DNA from: Rhodocyclaceae bacterium
GTDB lineage: Bacteria; Pseudomonadota; Gammaproteobacteria; Burkholderiales; Rhodocyclaceae
DNA length: 33,850 nucleotides
Assembly: GCA_026646875.1 (NCBI GenBank)
Contig: JAPKHL010000052.1
Span: 1 to 33,850, forward strand
Direction of reading: 5' to 3'
The notes beneath the pieces were generated by a model. It was not told the origin of the DNA, made no database searches, and worked only from the letters and a program-made list of their open reading frames with translations. Position 1 is the stretch's first letter; each line of letters begins with the position of its first letter. A program made the position numbers and the translations under genes. Of this stretch, positions 18,526 to 27,174 are shown one piece after another.

Positions 18526-20232
18526 CTACATCCGGTCGGTCAGGTCGACGACGCGGGCGAGCTCCTCGAGCGAGGTGGAGCCGTCGAGCACGCGCCGCAG
18601 GCCGTCCTCGGCCAGCGAGCGGCAGCCCTGGCGGGTGGCCAGCTGGCGCATTTCGCGCGCGGTGGCGCGGCGCGCGATCAGCTCGTCCATGTCGCCGTCG
18701 ATGCGCAGCAACTCCATGATCGCCAGGCGGCCGCGATAGCCCTGGAAGTCGCAGCGCTCGCAACCGCAGGGGCGGAAGATCACCGGCCGGGGGCGGTCCG
18801 TCGGCGTGTCGAGCAGGCGGGCTTCGTGCGCTTCGGCCTGGTAGGGGGTCTTGCAGTGCGTGCACAGGCGGCGCACCAGTCGCTGTGCGACGACGCCGAT
18901 GATGTTGCCGGCCATGATGTCGGGCAGGATGCCGATGTCGAGCAGACGGGGAATGGCGCCGACGGCGGAGTTGGTGTGCAGCGTCGTATAGACCTGATGG
19001 CCGGTCATCGCGGCACGGAAGGCCATTTCGGCGGTATCGGTGTCGCGGATTTCACCGACCAGAATCACGTCCGGGTCCTGCCGCATCATCGAGCGGATGC
19101 CGTTGGCGAAATCCAGCCGCGCCGCCTCGGCCACCGAGGTCTGCCGCACCAGCGCCATCGGGTATTCGACGGGATCCTCGAGGGTCATGATGTTCAGCCC
19201 CTCGGAGTTGATGTGGTTGAGCACCGAGTAGAGCGTCGTCGTCTTGCCGCTGCCGGTGGGCCCGGTGACGAGGATGATTCCCTCCGGACGGGCGATCATC
19301 AGCTTGAGCTGGTCGAGCTGGTCTTCGGCGAGGCCCAGCCCCTCGAGCGGGACGATGCCCTTCTGCCGGTCGAGGATGCGCAGGACGACGTTTTCCCCGT
19401 GGATGGTCGGCTGCGCGGCGACGCGGAAATCCACCTGGCGACCGCTCATGTTCAGCGAGATGCGGCCGTCCTGCGGGGCTCGCGTCTCGGCGATGTTCAT
19501 CCCCGACAGCACCTTGATGCGCACGGCCATCGCCGGCCAGTAGGATTTGTGCAGGGCACGGATCTGCCGCAGCATGCCGTCGATGCGGTAGCGGATGCGC
19601 AGGAAGCTCGCTTCCGGTTCGAAGTGCACGTCGGAGGCGTCGTGCTTGACCGCGTCGGTGAGGATCGAGTCGATCAGGCGTACCACCGGCTGGCTGTATT
19701 CGTCGCTGGAGGCCTGCAGGCTGCGGAAATCGATCTCGCCGGTCTCGATTTCGTGCAGGATGCCGTCGATCGACAGCTCGTAACCGTAGTACTGGTCGAT
19801 TGCCCGGTCGATCTCGGAATCGCCGGCGAGCAGCGTGTCGATCTCGATTTCCTCGTGCGCGAGGGCGCGTACCTTGTCGAGTGCGACGATGTCGTTGATG
19901 TCGGCAATGGCGACCGTCAGGCGCCGCCGGTCGCCGTCGAAATCCAGTGGCAGCAGGCGGTGGCGCTTGGCCAGATCGCGCGGCACCAGCTTCAGCGCGG
20001 CCGGATCGATGATCGCCCGCGACAGGTCGATGCTCTGCTTGCCGAGACTCTCCGAGAGCGCCTCGCGCAGCGTCGCCTCGGTGACGAAACCGAGTGAGAC
20101 GAGCAGCTTGCCGACCGGCTGGTTCGACTTCATCTGCTCGAGCAGGGCGATGCGCAACTGATCCTCGCTGAGGATGCCCTTGGCGATCAGGATCTGGCCG
20201 AGTTGGCGATGGTGGGGGGCGGGGGCGTTCAT
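18526..20232 (-). CDS. mshE: Pilus/secretion motor ATPase with MshEN domain
   Basis: This 568-residue hexameric ATPase powers pilus extension or secretion. The N-terminal MshEN domain shows LG-x2-L-x10-L-x3-L-x2-Q at residues 11-33 and a second G-x2-L-x10-L-x3-L at 41-59, the tandem pattern that binds c-di-GMP in Vibrio MshE. The core has Walker A GPTGSGKT (324-331), the Asp box LEDPVEY, Walker B DPDVILVGEIRD with Glu394, and the His box TGHQVYTTLHT. A zinc-binding tetracysteine (CTHC ... CERC) follows. Start is the ATG at 20232, 40 bases after the mshN-like stop. The GspE/PulE/PilB family is certain; MshE is the best match by context. Confidence 0.92.
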   Translation of the reverse strand: MNAPAPHHRQLGQILIAKGILSEDQLRIALLEQMKSNQPVGKLLVSLGFVTEATLREALSESLGKQSIDLSRAIIDPAALKLVPRDLAKRHRLLPLDFDGDRRRLTVAIADINDIVALDKVRALAHEEIEIDTLLAGDSEIDRAIDQYYGYELSIDGILHEIETGEIDFRSLQASSDEYSQPVVRLIDSILTDAVKHDASDVHFEPEASFLRIRYRIDGMLRQIRALHKSYWPAMAVRIKVLSGMNIAETRAPQDGRISLNMSGRQVDFRVAAQPTIHGENVVLRILDRQKGIVPLEGLGLAEDQLDQLKLMIARPEGIILVTGPTGSGKTTTLYSVLNHINSEGLNIMTLEDPVEYPMALVRQTSVAEAARLDFANGIRSMMRQDPDVILVGEIRDTDTAEMAFRAAMTGHQVYTTLHTNSAVGAIPRLLDIGILPDIMAGNIIGVVAQRLVRRLCTHCKTPYQAEAHEARLLDTPTDRPRPVIFRPCGCERCDFQGYRGRLAIMELLRIDGDMDELIARRATAREMRQLATRQGCRSLAEDGLRRVLDGSTSLEELARVVDLTDRM

Positions 20233-20272
20233 GCGCGGTGGCGGTGCGAGGGGCGGACGGCGTGCGCGGGCT

Positions 20273-21505
20273 TCAGGGTTGCAGCTGGCGCAGGCGGGCT
20301 TCCACCGGCGCGCGCTCGAAAGCCGCGCCACGTGCCTCGGCGGCGGCGAGCGCCTGCCGGTAGTACTGGGCGGCGAGCGTGGCCTGGCGCAGGTGATCGA
20401 GACTGACCGCGAGATTGTAGAGGTAGTCGGCGTTGTCGGGCTCGCCGCTGAAGGCACGGAAATAGGACTGCTGCGCCTCTGACCAGCGACCCTGGCGGGC
20501 GTACAGGTTGCCGAGCGCGAATTCGAGCGGTGGCGAATCCGGTTGCGCCGCCAGCAGGCTCTTCAGGCGGCTTTCGCTGAGCTGCGGGTCGGATGGTGCG
20601 CCGCCTAGGTTGAGTAGTGCCGCCTGGGCGTGCTGGTTGAGCGGGTCGGATTCCAGGGCGCTCAGGAAGTAACCCTCGGCGAGGTCGCTCCGGCCCTCGC
20701 GCAGGGCGATGGTGGCGAGTCCGAGCAGGGCGTCGACATGCTTTGGATCGCCGTGCAGGACCCGTTCGTAATCGCGGCGGGCATCGTCGAGCCGGCCGGC
20801 GAGCAGGGCAGCGTAGGCCCGCCCCAGCGCGGGGCTGACCGTCGGGCGTTCGCGGCTGATGCGGATGGGGGCCTCGGTCGTCGCCGGCACGGCGGTGCGG
20901 CGGGAATCGACGCGCGTGACCGGAGTTGCAGCCGCTTCGGGCATGGCGGGGTCGGCTGGCCGGATGGCCGGCGGTGTCGCCCCGAGTCCGGCGTGGGCCG
21001 GTGTCGTGGCGGAGGCCGCCGGGGCCGTGGCGTTACGCGTTGGCGCGGCCGCTTCCGGCCGGGGCCGGGCCGGCGGAACCGGCGCAGCAGGCTGTGCGGT
21101 CGCGCCGAGCGGTCTGCCCGGGAGGGCCTGTAACTGCCACCAGAAATAGCCGGCGATGCCCAGCGCAGCGGTGCCTGCCAGTCCGAGGAACAACCAGAGC
21201 GGCAGCCGTGAGGCCGGCGCTTCCTTGACGGCGAAGAGATTGCGCGCGGCCTCGCGCTCGGCCTCGTCGCGGCGTGCATTGCCGTTGGGCGGGCCGGTTC
21301 GGCTGCCGCGCGGCGGTGGCGTGGCCGGCATGGCGGCGAGATCGGCGCCGACCGAGTCAAGATGCTGTGCGAGATCGGGCAGCGGCGAAGTGGCGGGCGG
21401 CGGAATCGGCTCGAGCGTCAGTTCGTCCGGCGTCGGCGACTGGGGCTCGGCGCCCTGCTGTTTGGCGGCTTCGGCCTTGCGCAGGGCGTCCATCAGCAGG
21501 CTCAC
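20273..21505 (-). CDS. mshN: MshN-like TPR protein
   Basis: The 410-residue protein begins MSLLMDALRKAEAAKQQ, a start typical of MshN and GspB-like accessory proteins. A Pro-rich cytoplasmic stretch, one membrane helix (about 101-123), a long Pro/Ala-rich periplasmic linker and several tetratricopeptide repeats (about 225-400) follow; examples are GRAYAALLAGRLDDARRDYERVLHGDP and LYARQGRWSEAQQSYFRAFSGEP. It is inferred to be a scaffold linking the inner-membrane platform and secretin. Its start overlaps the secretin stop as ATGA, so the two are translationally coupled. Confidence 0.8.
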   Translation of the reverse strand: MSLLMDALRKAEAAKQQGAEPQSPTPDELTLEPIPPPATSPLPDLAQHLDSVGADLAAMPATPPPRGSRTGPPNGNARRDEAEREAARNLFAVKEAPASRLPLWLFLGLAGTAALGIAGYFWWQLQALPGRPLGATAQPAAPVPPARPRPEAAAPTRNATAPAASATTPAHAGLGATPPAIRPADPAMPEAAATPVTRVDSRRTAVPATTEAPIRISRERPTVSPALGRAYAALLAGRLDDARRDYERVLHGDPKHVDALLGLATIALREGRSDLAEGYFLSALESDPLNQHAQAALLNLGGAPSDPQLSESRLKSLLAAQPDSPPLEFALGNLYARQGRWSEAQQSYFRAFSGEPDNADYLYNLAVSLDHLRQATLAAQYYRQALAAAEARGAAFERAPVEARLRQLQP

Positions 21506-23313
21506 CGCGTGCCTCCGCGCTGCCAGCCGGCCTCGGGGCGCTGCGGGCTCGGGACCTCGGTGAAGAAATCCCTGTCGGGCAGGGCATCCCGGTAAGCACG
21601 GTAGTCGCCCTCGATGTGCGGGGTGCGGATGATCACCGGGCGCAGGAAGACCACCAGCTCGGTCTTCTGCTTGGTGTCGTCGCGGTTCTGGAAGAGGTTG
21701 CCGAAGAGGGGAATCCGCGAAACCGCCGGGACGCCGGTGTCGGTGTTCTGCAGCGAATCCTCCATCAGTCCGCCCATCACGGCGATGTTGCCGTCGCTGA
21801 CCCGGATCATGGACTCCATTTCGCGCGTGCGGATCACCGGGATACGGTTGACGATGCCGAGCGGCTTGAGTGCCGGATTGGGGTCCTCGGCCCAGTCGTA
21901 GCGTCGCGAGATGCTCGGGCGGATGTTCAGGATGATCGAGTCGTTGTCGCTGATCTGCGGCGTCACGTTGAGGACCAGGCCGACAGGCACGGAGTTCAGC
22001 GTGGTGGTGTAGGTTGTGGTGGTGTTGTTGGCGTTCTGGTTGGTGTCCGACTTGATCGTGAAATAAACGAGGTTGTCGACGACCTTGAGCACCGCGGTCT
22101 GGTTGTTGAGAACCGAGATCTTCGGGCTGGAGAGGATCTTCACCGTGCCGAAGGTGTCCAGGAGCTTGATGGTGCCGGCGATGTTGCCGACGCGCGAGGA
22201 AGGGTTGGCGTAGCCGAGCTGGAACACGTTGCCGGTGATCGTCGCGCCGCTCTGGATGATCTGGAAGCCGGCCTCGCCGGGAGCGCGCAGGCGGGACCAG
22301 TCGATGCCCTGCTGGTTGTTCTCCGAGAGACTCACCTCGGCGATGGTGGCTTCGATCAGCACCTGCCGGTGAAGGGCGCCGGTGACGTTGCTGAGGTATT
22401 CCTGGACATAGCGGTGCTGGCGGTCGGTGGCGCGCACCGAGATGATTCCGGCCTCGGGGTTGACGATGATCGAGGCAGCCTCGACCACCGTGGTGGTGCG
22501 GATCAGGGTCTGGTCTTGCGCGCTGCGCGTCACGCCGCCGACCTGCTGGCCAAGGATGCCGGCGCCGAGGTTGCCGGTGCCGGTGGGGTTGGTCGTCGTG
22601 GGCGTCGCGGTGACCTTGGCGGCGTTGCTGGCGCTCGTCTCGATCGTTGTTTCGCTGCTGCCGACGGGCAGTTGCTTGTCGGTTTCGCGCAGGATGTCCT
22701 TGAGATTCCTTTCCAGGGTTTCCCAGAAGTGGTTCTTCGCCGCGATGGTGATGCCCATGCTGGAGTTGGTGCCGGTACCGCTCTGGCCAATGCCGGTGGC
22801 CTGGCCTGCGGTGGTCGCGGTGGAGGCGACCTGCGAGGCGACCGCGATCGTTCCCGTCATGTCGCGCGCGAGATTCACGTAATCGACCCGGTAGGTGCGC
22901 AGGAAGGGCTTGTCGGGCATCACGACGAGATTCGGCCCGTCGATCTCGAAGCGCATGTCCACCTGCTTGGCAATCCGGCTGAGCAGTTGCGGCAGCGTCT
23001 GGTCGATGGCGTTGAGCGTGACCTCGCCGTCGATGCCCGGGTGGATGTCGACATTGAGCCCGGCATCGCGCGCCAGGGCGAACAGCAGGTCGTGCACCTT
23101 GACCCGGTTGACCACGACGCTATAGGTCTCGGCCTTGGCTGTCGGGCGCGGCGGTGGCAGGGTGGCGGGCTGGCGCACCGGCCGCGGAATGCCGCCGGGG
23201 TCGGCGACCGGGGCTTCGGCGCGCAGGTGGCCGGACCCGGGTTGCAGGGGCGCAGTGGCGCACGCCGTCAGGAGCAGTGCGACGAGGGGGGCGCCCAGGG
23301 TTCGCTGCAGCAT
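21502..23313 (-). CDS. mshL: MSHA-type secretin (outer-membrane pore)
   Basis: This 603-residue secretin forms the outer-membrane ring through which a pilus or substrate passes. Start is ATG 23313, with GGAACGA before it. A lipoprotein signal (LLLTAC, Cys18) suggests self-piloting to the outer membrane. The N-domain (about 65-140, YSVVVNRVKVHDLLFALARDAGLNVDIHPG) is the STN/secretin short domain. A Ser/Thr/Gly-rich stretch interrupts the middle. The C-terminal secretin domain (about 385-575) includes VLIEATIAEVSLSEN, ILSSPKISVLNNQTAVLKV, VGLVLNVTPQISDNDSIIL and the final VSRIPLFGNLFQNR...KTELVVFLRPVII. A separate promoter lies upstream. Confidence 0.93.
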   Translation of the reverse strand: MLQRTLGAPLVALLLTACATAPLQPGSGHLRAEAPVADPGGIPRPVRQPATLPPPRPTAKAETYSVVVNRVKVHDLLFALARDAGLNVDIHPGIDGEVTLNAIDQTLPQLLSRIAKQVDMRFEIDGPNLVVMPDKPFLRTYRVDYVNLARDMTGTIAVASQVASTATTAGQATGIGQSGTGTNSSMGITIAAKNHFWETLERNLKDILRETDKQLPVGSSETTIETSASNAAKVTATPTTTNPTGTGNLGAGILGQQVGGVTRSAQDQTLIRTTTVVEAASIIVNPEAGIISVRATDRQHRYVQEYLSNVTGALHRQVLIEATIAEVSLSENNQQGIDWSRLRAPGEAGFQIIQSGATITGNVFQLGYANPSSRVGNIAGTIKLLDTFGTVKILSSPKISVLNNQTAVLKVVDNLVYFTIKSDTNQNANNTTTTYTTTLNSVPVGLVLNVTPQISDNDSIILNIRPSISRRYDWAEDPNPALKPLGIVNRIPVIRTREMESMIRVSDGNIAVMGGLMEDSLQNTDTGVPAVSRIPLFGNLFQNRDDTKQKTELVVFLRPVIIRTPHIEGDYRAYRDALPDRDFFTEVPSPQRPEAGWQRGGTR

Positions 23314-23348
23314 CTTCGTTCCGCCCGTGTCCGTGAAATGTCCGTGTG

Positions 23349-23376
23349 ATGATATCACGCGAGGTGCTGCGCTCAA
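23349..23376 (-). promoter_or_regulatory. Promoter upstream of mshL
   Basis: On the minus strand TTGAGC (23376-23371) and TATCAT (23354-23349) are spaced by 16 bases, a reasonable sigma70 promoter with about 30 bases of leader before the secretin ATG. An inverted repeat GTGAT-N3-ATCAC (23346-23358) covers the -10 box and could be an operator. The 115-base gap in which it lies is unusually AT-rich for this cluster. Confidence 0.5.
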
Positions 23377-23428
23377 GTCCATGATTTGTATTGGATTGGC
23401 TCTGTGTTTTGTGCGTGTGTTCCCAATC

Positions 23429-24784
23429 TCAGCGAAGCTTCCCGACCGAGCGGACGTAAGGCTGTCCCGCGCGCAGTTCCGCCGGGAGGGCCTGCAGGGC
23501 CCGCGCGGCGGCCTCGCGCGACGGGTATTCGCCGTAGATGACGCCGATCCGGTCGCGTCCACTGAGACTGGAGCGGTAGACCCGGAGCTGCTCCCGGTCG
23601 AGGCTGGCGGGGAGGCCCGCCAGGAAATTCTCGATGTCGTCGTGCTTGCCGGCGTCGGTGGCCAGCAGCTGGATGAAGTGGCGGTCGTCCGGGCTGCTCT
23701 CGATCCAGGCCCGGGTTGCGGCGATTCGTTGCTCGAGCGGAAGGGTCGCGGGCGAGGAGGGCTCGGGGACGGCGGAGGCGGTGGGTGTGCCGGATGCGAC
23801 GGCGGAAGCGGGCGCTTCGGTCTGTGCTGTCGGGGTCGCCTGCCCGGCGGACGGACCCGGCGGTGCAGGCGGCGGTGCGCTGCCGCGCGTTCCTGCAAGG
23901 TAGGCGACGGTAGCGGCCAGCAGCACGGCGATGCCACCTAGCAGCCAAGGCCGGGGCGGCCGATAGGTTTCGCGCATCGGGCGGAACTGCGCATCGCGGA
24001 TCGCGGCGCGGACCTGGGCGGTGTCGATCTGGTGCGTGCCTTCGCTGAAGGCGGCGAGCAGGGCCTTGTCGGCGAGGATGTTGATGCGGCGGGTGAGTCC
24101 TTCCGAGGCCTGGCTGACGAGCTGCACGGCGCGCGGGGTGAACAGATCCGGACCACGATAGCCAGCGGCACGCAGTCGGAAGCTCAGGTAGCCGGCAATG
24201 TCCTTGCGGTGCAACGGTTCAAGCGCGAAATTGTGGGTGATGCGCTCCTTCAGCTGGCGCATGCCCGGCTCGGCCAGCCGGGCATCGAGCTCCGGCTGGC
24301 CGAAGAGGACGATCTGCAGGAGCTTGTGTCGGTTCGACTCGAGATTGGACAGCAGGCGGATTTCTTCCAGACATTCCGGCGCCATGGCGTGCGCCTCGTC
24401 GATCAGGATCACCACCCGGCGCCCGGCTGCGTAGATTTCGAGCAGGCGCTCCTGCAGGGCGCGCAGCGGCTGCTGGCCGCGCCCTTCCGGCAGGACCACG
24501 CGCAACTCGTCGGCAATGGCGTAGAGGATCTCCTCGCGCGGCAGCGACGGGTTGGCGAGATAGACGGTCTCCACGCTGCCCGGCAGTTTTTCGAGCAGCA
24601 TCCGGCAGAGCATCGTCTTGCCGCTGCCGACCTCGCCGCAGACCTTGACGATCCCTTCGTCGTGGGTGACCGCGTAGATCAGCGCTTCCAGCGTCGCGCC
24701 CCGGCGGGCGCCGGCGAAAAAGAACTCGGTGTGGGGGGTGATGCGGAAGGGCGCTTCGCGCAGTCCGAAGTGTTCGAGATACAT
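23429..24784 (-). CDS. mshM: MshM/ExeA-like AAA ATPase with C-terminal SPOR domain
   Basis: The 451-residue protein starts [23 protein letters not shown], the signature start of ExeA/MshM ATPases. Walker A is GEVGSGKT (50-57) and Walker B ILIDEAHAM (Asp129-Glu130). One membrane helix (about 280-297) is followed by a Pro/Ala/Thr-rich periplasmic linker and a C-terminal SPOR-type domain (about 373-448; HFIQLLATD ... IGVIYGEYPSREAAARALQALP). SPOR domains bind peptidoglycan stripped of stem peptides. ExeA uses a different peptidoglycan-binding module, so the ATPase probably helps the secretin through the wall. The start shares one base with the regulator's stop (TGATG). Confidence 0.87.
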   Translation of the reverse strand: MYLEHFGLREAPFRITPHTEFFFAGARRGATLEALIYAVTHDEGIVKVCGEVGSGKTMLCRMLLEKLPGSVETVYLANPSLPREEILYAIADELRVVLPEGRGQQPLRALQERLLEIYAAGRRVVILIDEAHAMAPECLEEIRLLSNLESNRHKLLQIVLFGQPELDARLAEPGMRQLKERITHNFALEPLHRKDIAGYLSFRLRAAGYRGPDLFTPRAVQLVSQASEGLTRRINILADKALLAAFSEGTHQIDTAQVRAAIRDAQFRPMRETYRPPRPWLLGGIAVLLAATVAYLAGTRGSAPPPAPPGPSAGQATPTAQTEAPASAVASGTPTASAVPEPSSPATLPLEQRIAATRAWIESSPDDRHFIQLLATDAGKHDDIENFLAGLPASLDREQLRVYRSSLSGRDRIGVIYGEYPSREAAARALQALPAELRAGQPYVRSVGKLR

Positions 24785-26235
24785 CAGGACTCCCTGGCCT
24801 GCGCTTCCATGCGGTTGTAGAGGGTCGTCCGGTTGATGCCGAGCAGGCGCGCGGCCTGGCTGACGTTGCCGTGCGCCAGCTTGAGGGCGGCTTCGATATA
24901 ACCGCTCTCCAGCTCGTCGAGCAGTTGGTCGAGATGGAAGGGCTCCCGCTGCTGCAGGCGGCGCAGGGCGGTTTCGAGGAAGGCGCCGGTGTGTTCCGGC
25001 GCGGCTGCCTCGGGGGCGGGGGAGGGATCGTCCTGCAGGTCGAGCTCGGGTTCGAGCTCGGCAACTCCGACGTGCTGCCCGGGGTACTTGGCAGTCAGAC
25101 GGATGACGATATTGCGCAGCTCGCGCACGTTGCCGGGAAAGGCGTAGGCTTGCCAGAGCGCCTCGGCGTCGGTGCTCAGCACGAAGGCAGGCTGCCCCGT
25201 CTGCTCGGCGTAGACGCGGCGGAAGTGCTCGAGCAGGCGCTGCCTGTCGTCGCCCATCTCGCGCAAGGGCGGTACGCTGATCGAGAGGACCGAGAGCCGG
25301 TGGTAGAGGTCGGCGCGGAAGTGGCCGTTGCGTACCTCCCTACGCAGGTCGCGGTTGGTGGCGGCCACGATGCGCGCGCGGCTGACGCGCAGCTGTGTTT
25401 CGCCGACCCGCTGGTATTCGCCGTTCTCCAGCACGCGCAGCAGCTTGGCCTGCAGTTCGAGCGGCAGTTCACCGATCTCGTCAAGGAACAGCGTGCCGTC
25501 CGCTGCCTCCTCGAAGTAACCGGCGCGTGCCGATGCAGCCCCGGTGAAGGCGCCGCGGGCATGGCCGAACAGGGTGGGCTCGACCAGCGTCGGCGCGATG
25601 GCCGCGCAGTTGAGCGCGAGAAAGGGACGCGGGCTCCGGCGGGCACCGGCGTGCAGGCAGGCGGCGACGATTTCCTTGCCGCTGCCCGATTCGCCTTCGA
25701 TCAGGACCGGAAACGGCGAATCGGCGAACTGCTGCAACTGCACGCGCAGCTTCTGCATCGGCGGGCTTTCGCCGATCAGCGGCGAGGTTGGGGCGGCATG
25801 GCGCTGCGCCTTGTCGAGCGCCTGGAAGTCGAGTGCCCGTTCGAGGATCGCCTGCAGATCCAGCGGGCTGCACGGCTTGGCGACGAAATCGCAGGCGCCC
25901 AGCGTGCGGGCATGACGGGCGTTGCTCTCGTCGCTCTGTCCGGAGAGGACGACGATGCGCATGTCCGGGGAGATGCGCAGCAGATCGGAGATCAGCGCGA
26001 AGCCTTCGTCCGGACGGTGCGGCAGCGGCGGCAGGCCAAGGTCGATCAGCGCCAGGTCGGGCGTCCGGCGCAGCTGCCGGAGGAGTTGCGCGCAGTGCGG
26101 CCGGGCATGACTGGTGAGTATTTCGAAGCGCCGGTCGAGGGCGCAGCCGAGGGTGTCCGCGATCAGCGGATCGTCATCCACGATGAGCAGTAGCGGCTTT
26201 TCCTCGCGGGCAGCGGATTCCGGGGGGCTGGTCAT
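24784..26235 (-). CDS. Sigma54-dependent response regulator (NtrC family)
   Basis: The 483-residue protein has a receiver domain (about 15-135) with the acidic cluster Asp20-22, likely phospho-acceptor Asp65 and Lys120. A sigma54 AAA+ domain (about 152-380) follows, with Walker A GESGSGKE (181-188), the sigma54-contacting GAFTGA loop (228-233) and Walker [11 protein letters not shown]-terminal Fis-type helix-turn-helix ends [27 protein letters not shown]. It is predicted to open sigma54 promoters when phosphorylated. It heads the pilus-type cluster and is translationally coupled to the MshM-like gene. No histidine kinase is visible here. No clear GG/GC sigma54 promoter was found upstream of any cluster gene. 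Confidence 0.92.
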   Translation of the reverse strand: MTSPPESAAREEKPLLLIVDDDPLIADTLGCALDRRFEILTSHARPHCAQLLRQLRRTPDLALIDLGLPPLPHRPDEGFALISDLLRISPDMRIVVLSGQSDESNARHARTLGACDFVAKPCSPLDLQAILERALDFQALDKAQRHAAPTSPLIGESPPMQKLRVQLQQFADSPFPVLIEGESGSGKEIVAACLHAGARRSPRPFLALNCAAIAPTLVEPTLFGHARGAFTGAASARAGYFEEAADGTLFLDEIGELPLELQAKLLRVLENGEYQRVGETQLRVSRARIVAATNRDLRREVRNGHFRADLYHRLSVLSISVPPLREMGDDRQRLLEHFRRVYAEQTGQPAFVLSTDAEALWQAYAFPGNVRELRNIVIRLTAKYPGQHVGVAELEPELDLQDDPSPAPEAAAPEHTGAFLETALRRLQQREPFHLDQLLDELESGYIEAALKLAHGNVSQAARLLGINRTTLYNRMEAQARES

Positions 26236-26324
26236 GAATGCGGGGGCGGGGTCCGGAAGGAATGGCCTATTATTTCACAAATATAACCATGTAATTTCCG
26301 GCATGGCGCGCCGGTCGCTTCGGG

Positions 26325-26330
26325 TATAAT
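26325..26330 (+). promoter_or_regulatory. -10 box (TATAAT) for the mla operon
   Basis: A perfect TATAAT ends 31 bases before the mlaF start, without a clear -35. Its surroundings (GTATAATCGCCGG...CTTTTT) resemble those of the ftsK -10 (CGTATAATCGGCTTTTG). The rest of the 126-base divergent gap (26236-26361) is AT-rich near 26262-26298 and probably holds the response-regulator promoter, but no specific hexamers stand out. Confidence 0.5.
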
Positions 26331-26361
26331 CGCCGGTCGCTTTTTCCCCTGGAACCCCGCA

Positions 26362-27174
26362 GTGTCGGCCGAACCCCTGGTCAAGATCACCGATCTCAAC
26401 TTTGCCTACGACGAGCGCCCCATCCTCAACGGAATCAACATGGAGATTCCGCGCGGCAAGGTGGTCGCCATCATGGGCGGTTCCGGCTGCGGCAAGACCA
26501 CGCTGCTGCGGCTGATCGGCGGCCAGCTCAAGCCGACTCGCGGCGACGTGCGGGTCGAGGGGCGCTCGGTGCCGCACATGGGGCACGACGAGCTCTACGC
26601 CCTGCGTCGTCGCATGGGCATGCTCTTCCAGTTCGGTGCACTGTTCACCGATATTTCGGTCTTCGACAACGTGGCCTACCAGATGCGCGAGCACACGCGC
26701 CTGCCGGAGGAACTGATCCGCGACATGGTGCTGCTCAAGCTCAACGCGGTCGGCCTGCGCGGCGCGCACCGGCTGATGCCCGGCGAGCTCTCCGGCGGCA
26801 TGGCGCGGCGCGTGGCGCTGGCGCGCGCGATCGCGCTCGATCCGATGCTGATGATGTACGACGAGCCGTTCACCGGGCTCGATCCGATCTCGCTGGGCGT
26901 GATCGGCCAACTGATCCGCCGTCTGAACGACGCCCTCGGCGCCACGTCGATCATGGTCACGCACGATATCCAGGAGTCGCTGCTGATCGTCGACTACATC
27001 TACTTCATGTCCGGCGGGCGCGTCGTCGCGCAGGGCACGCCGGACGAGATCCGTGCCTCGCAGGATCCCTTCGTGCACCAGTTCGTCCACGCCCAGGCCG
27101 ACGGTCCGGTGCCCTTCCACTACCCGGCGCCGCCCCTGGCGCAGGATCTGCTTGCCGGAGGTGCCCGTGGCTGA
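26362..27174 (+). CDS. mlaF: Phospholipid transport ABC ATPase MlaF
   Basis: MlaF is the ATPase of the inner-membrane MlaFEDB complex, which moves phospholipids between the inner membrane and periplasmic MlaC to keep the outer membrane asymmetric. The 270-residue protein has Walker A GGSGCGKT (39-46), Q-loop (LFQFGALF), signature LSGGMARR (143-150), Walker B LMMYDEPFTGLDP and the His switch VTHD. The start is GTG 26362. It opens a six-gene mla operon, diverging from the response regulator. The protein overlaps mlaE by 8 bases. Confidence 0.96.
   Translation: MSAEPLVKITDLNFAYDERPILNGINMEIPRGKVVAIMGGSGCGKTTLLRLIGGQLKPTRGDVRVEGRSVPHMGHDELYALRRRMGMLFQFGALFTDISVFDNVAYQMREHTRLPEELIRDMVLLKLNAVGLRGAHRLMPGELSGGMARRVALARAIALDPMLMMYDEPFTGLDPISLGVIGQLIRRLNDALGATSIMVTHDIQESLLIVDYIYFMSGGRVVAQGTPDEIRASQDPFVHQFVHAQADGPVPFHYPAPPLAQDLLAGGARG

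Noticed and set aside
23345-23359. TGTGATGATATCACG as a Crp/Fnr binding site
   Set aside because: The half-sites are spaced by 5 bases rather than the 6 that Crp/Fnr dimers require. It was kept only as an inverted repeat over the mshL -10.
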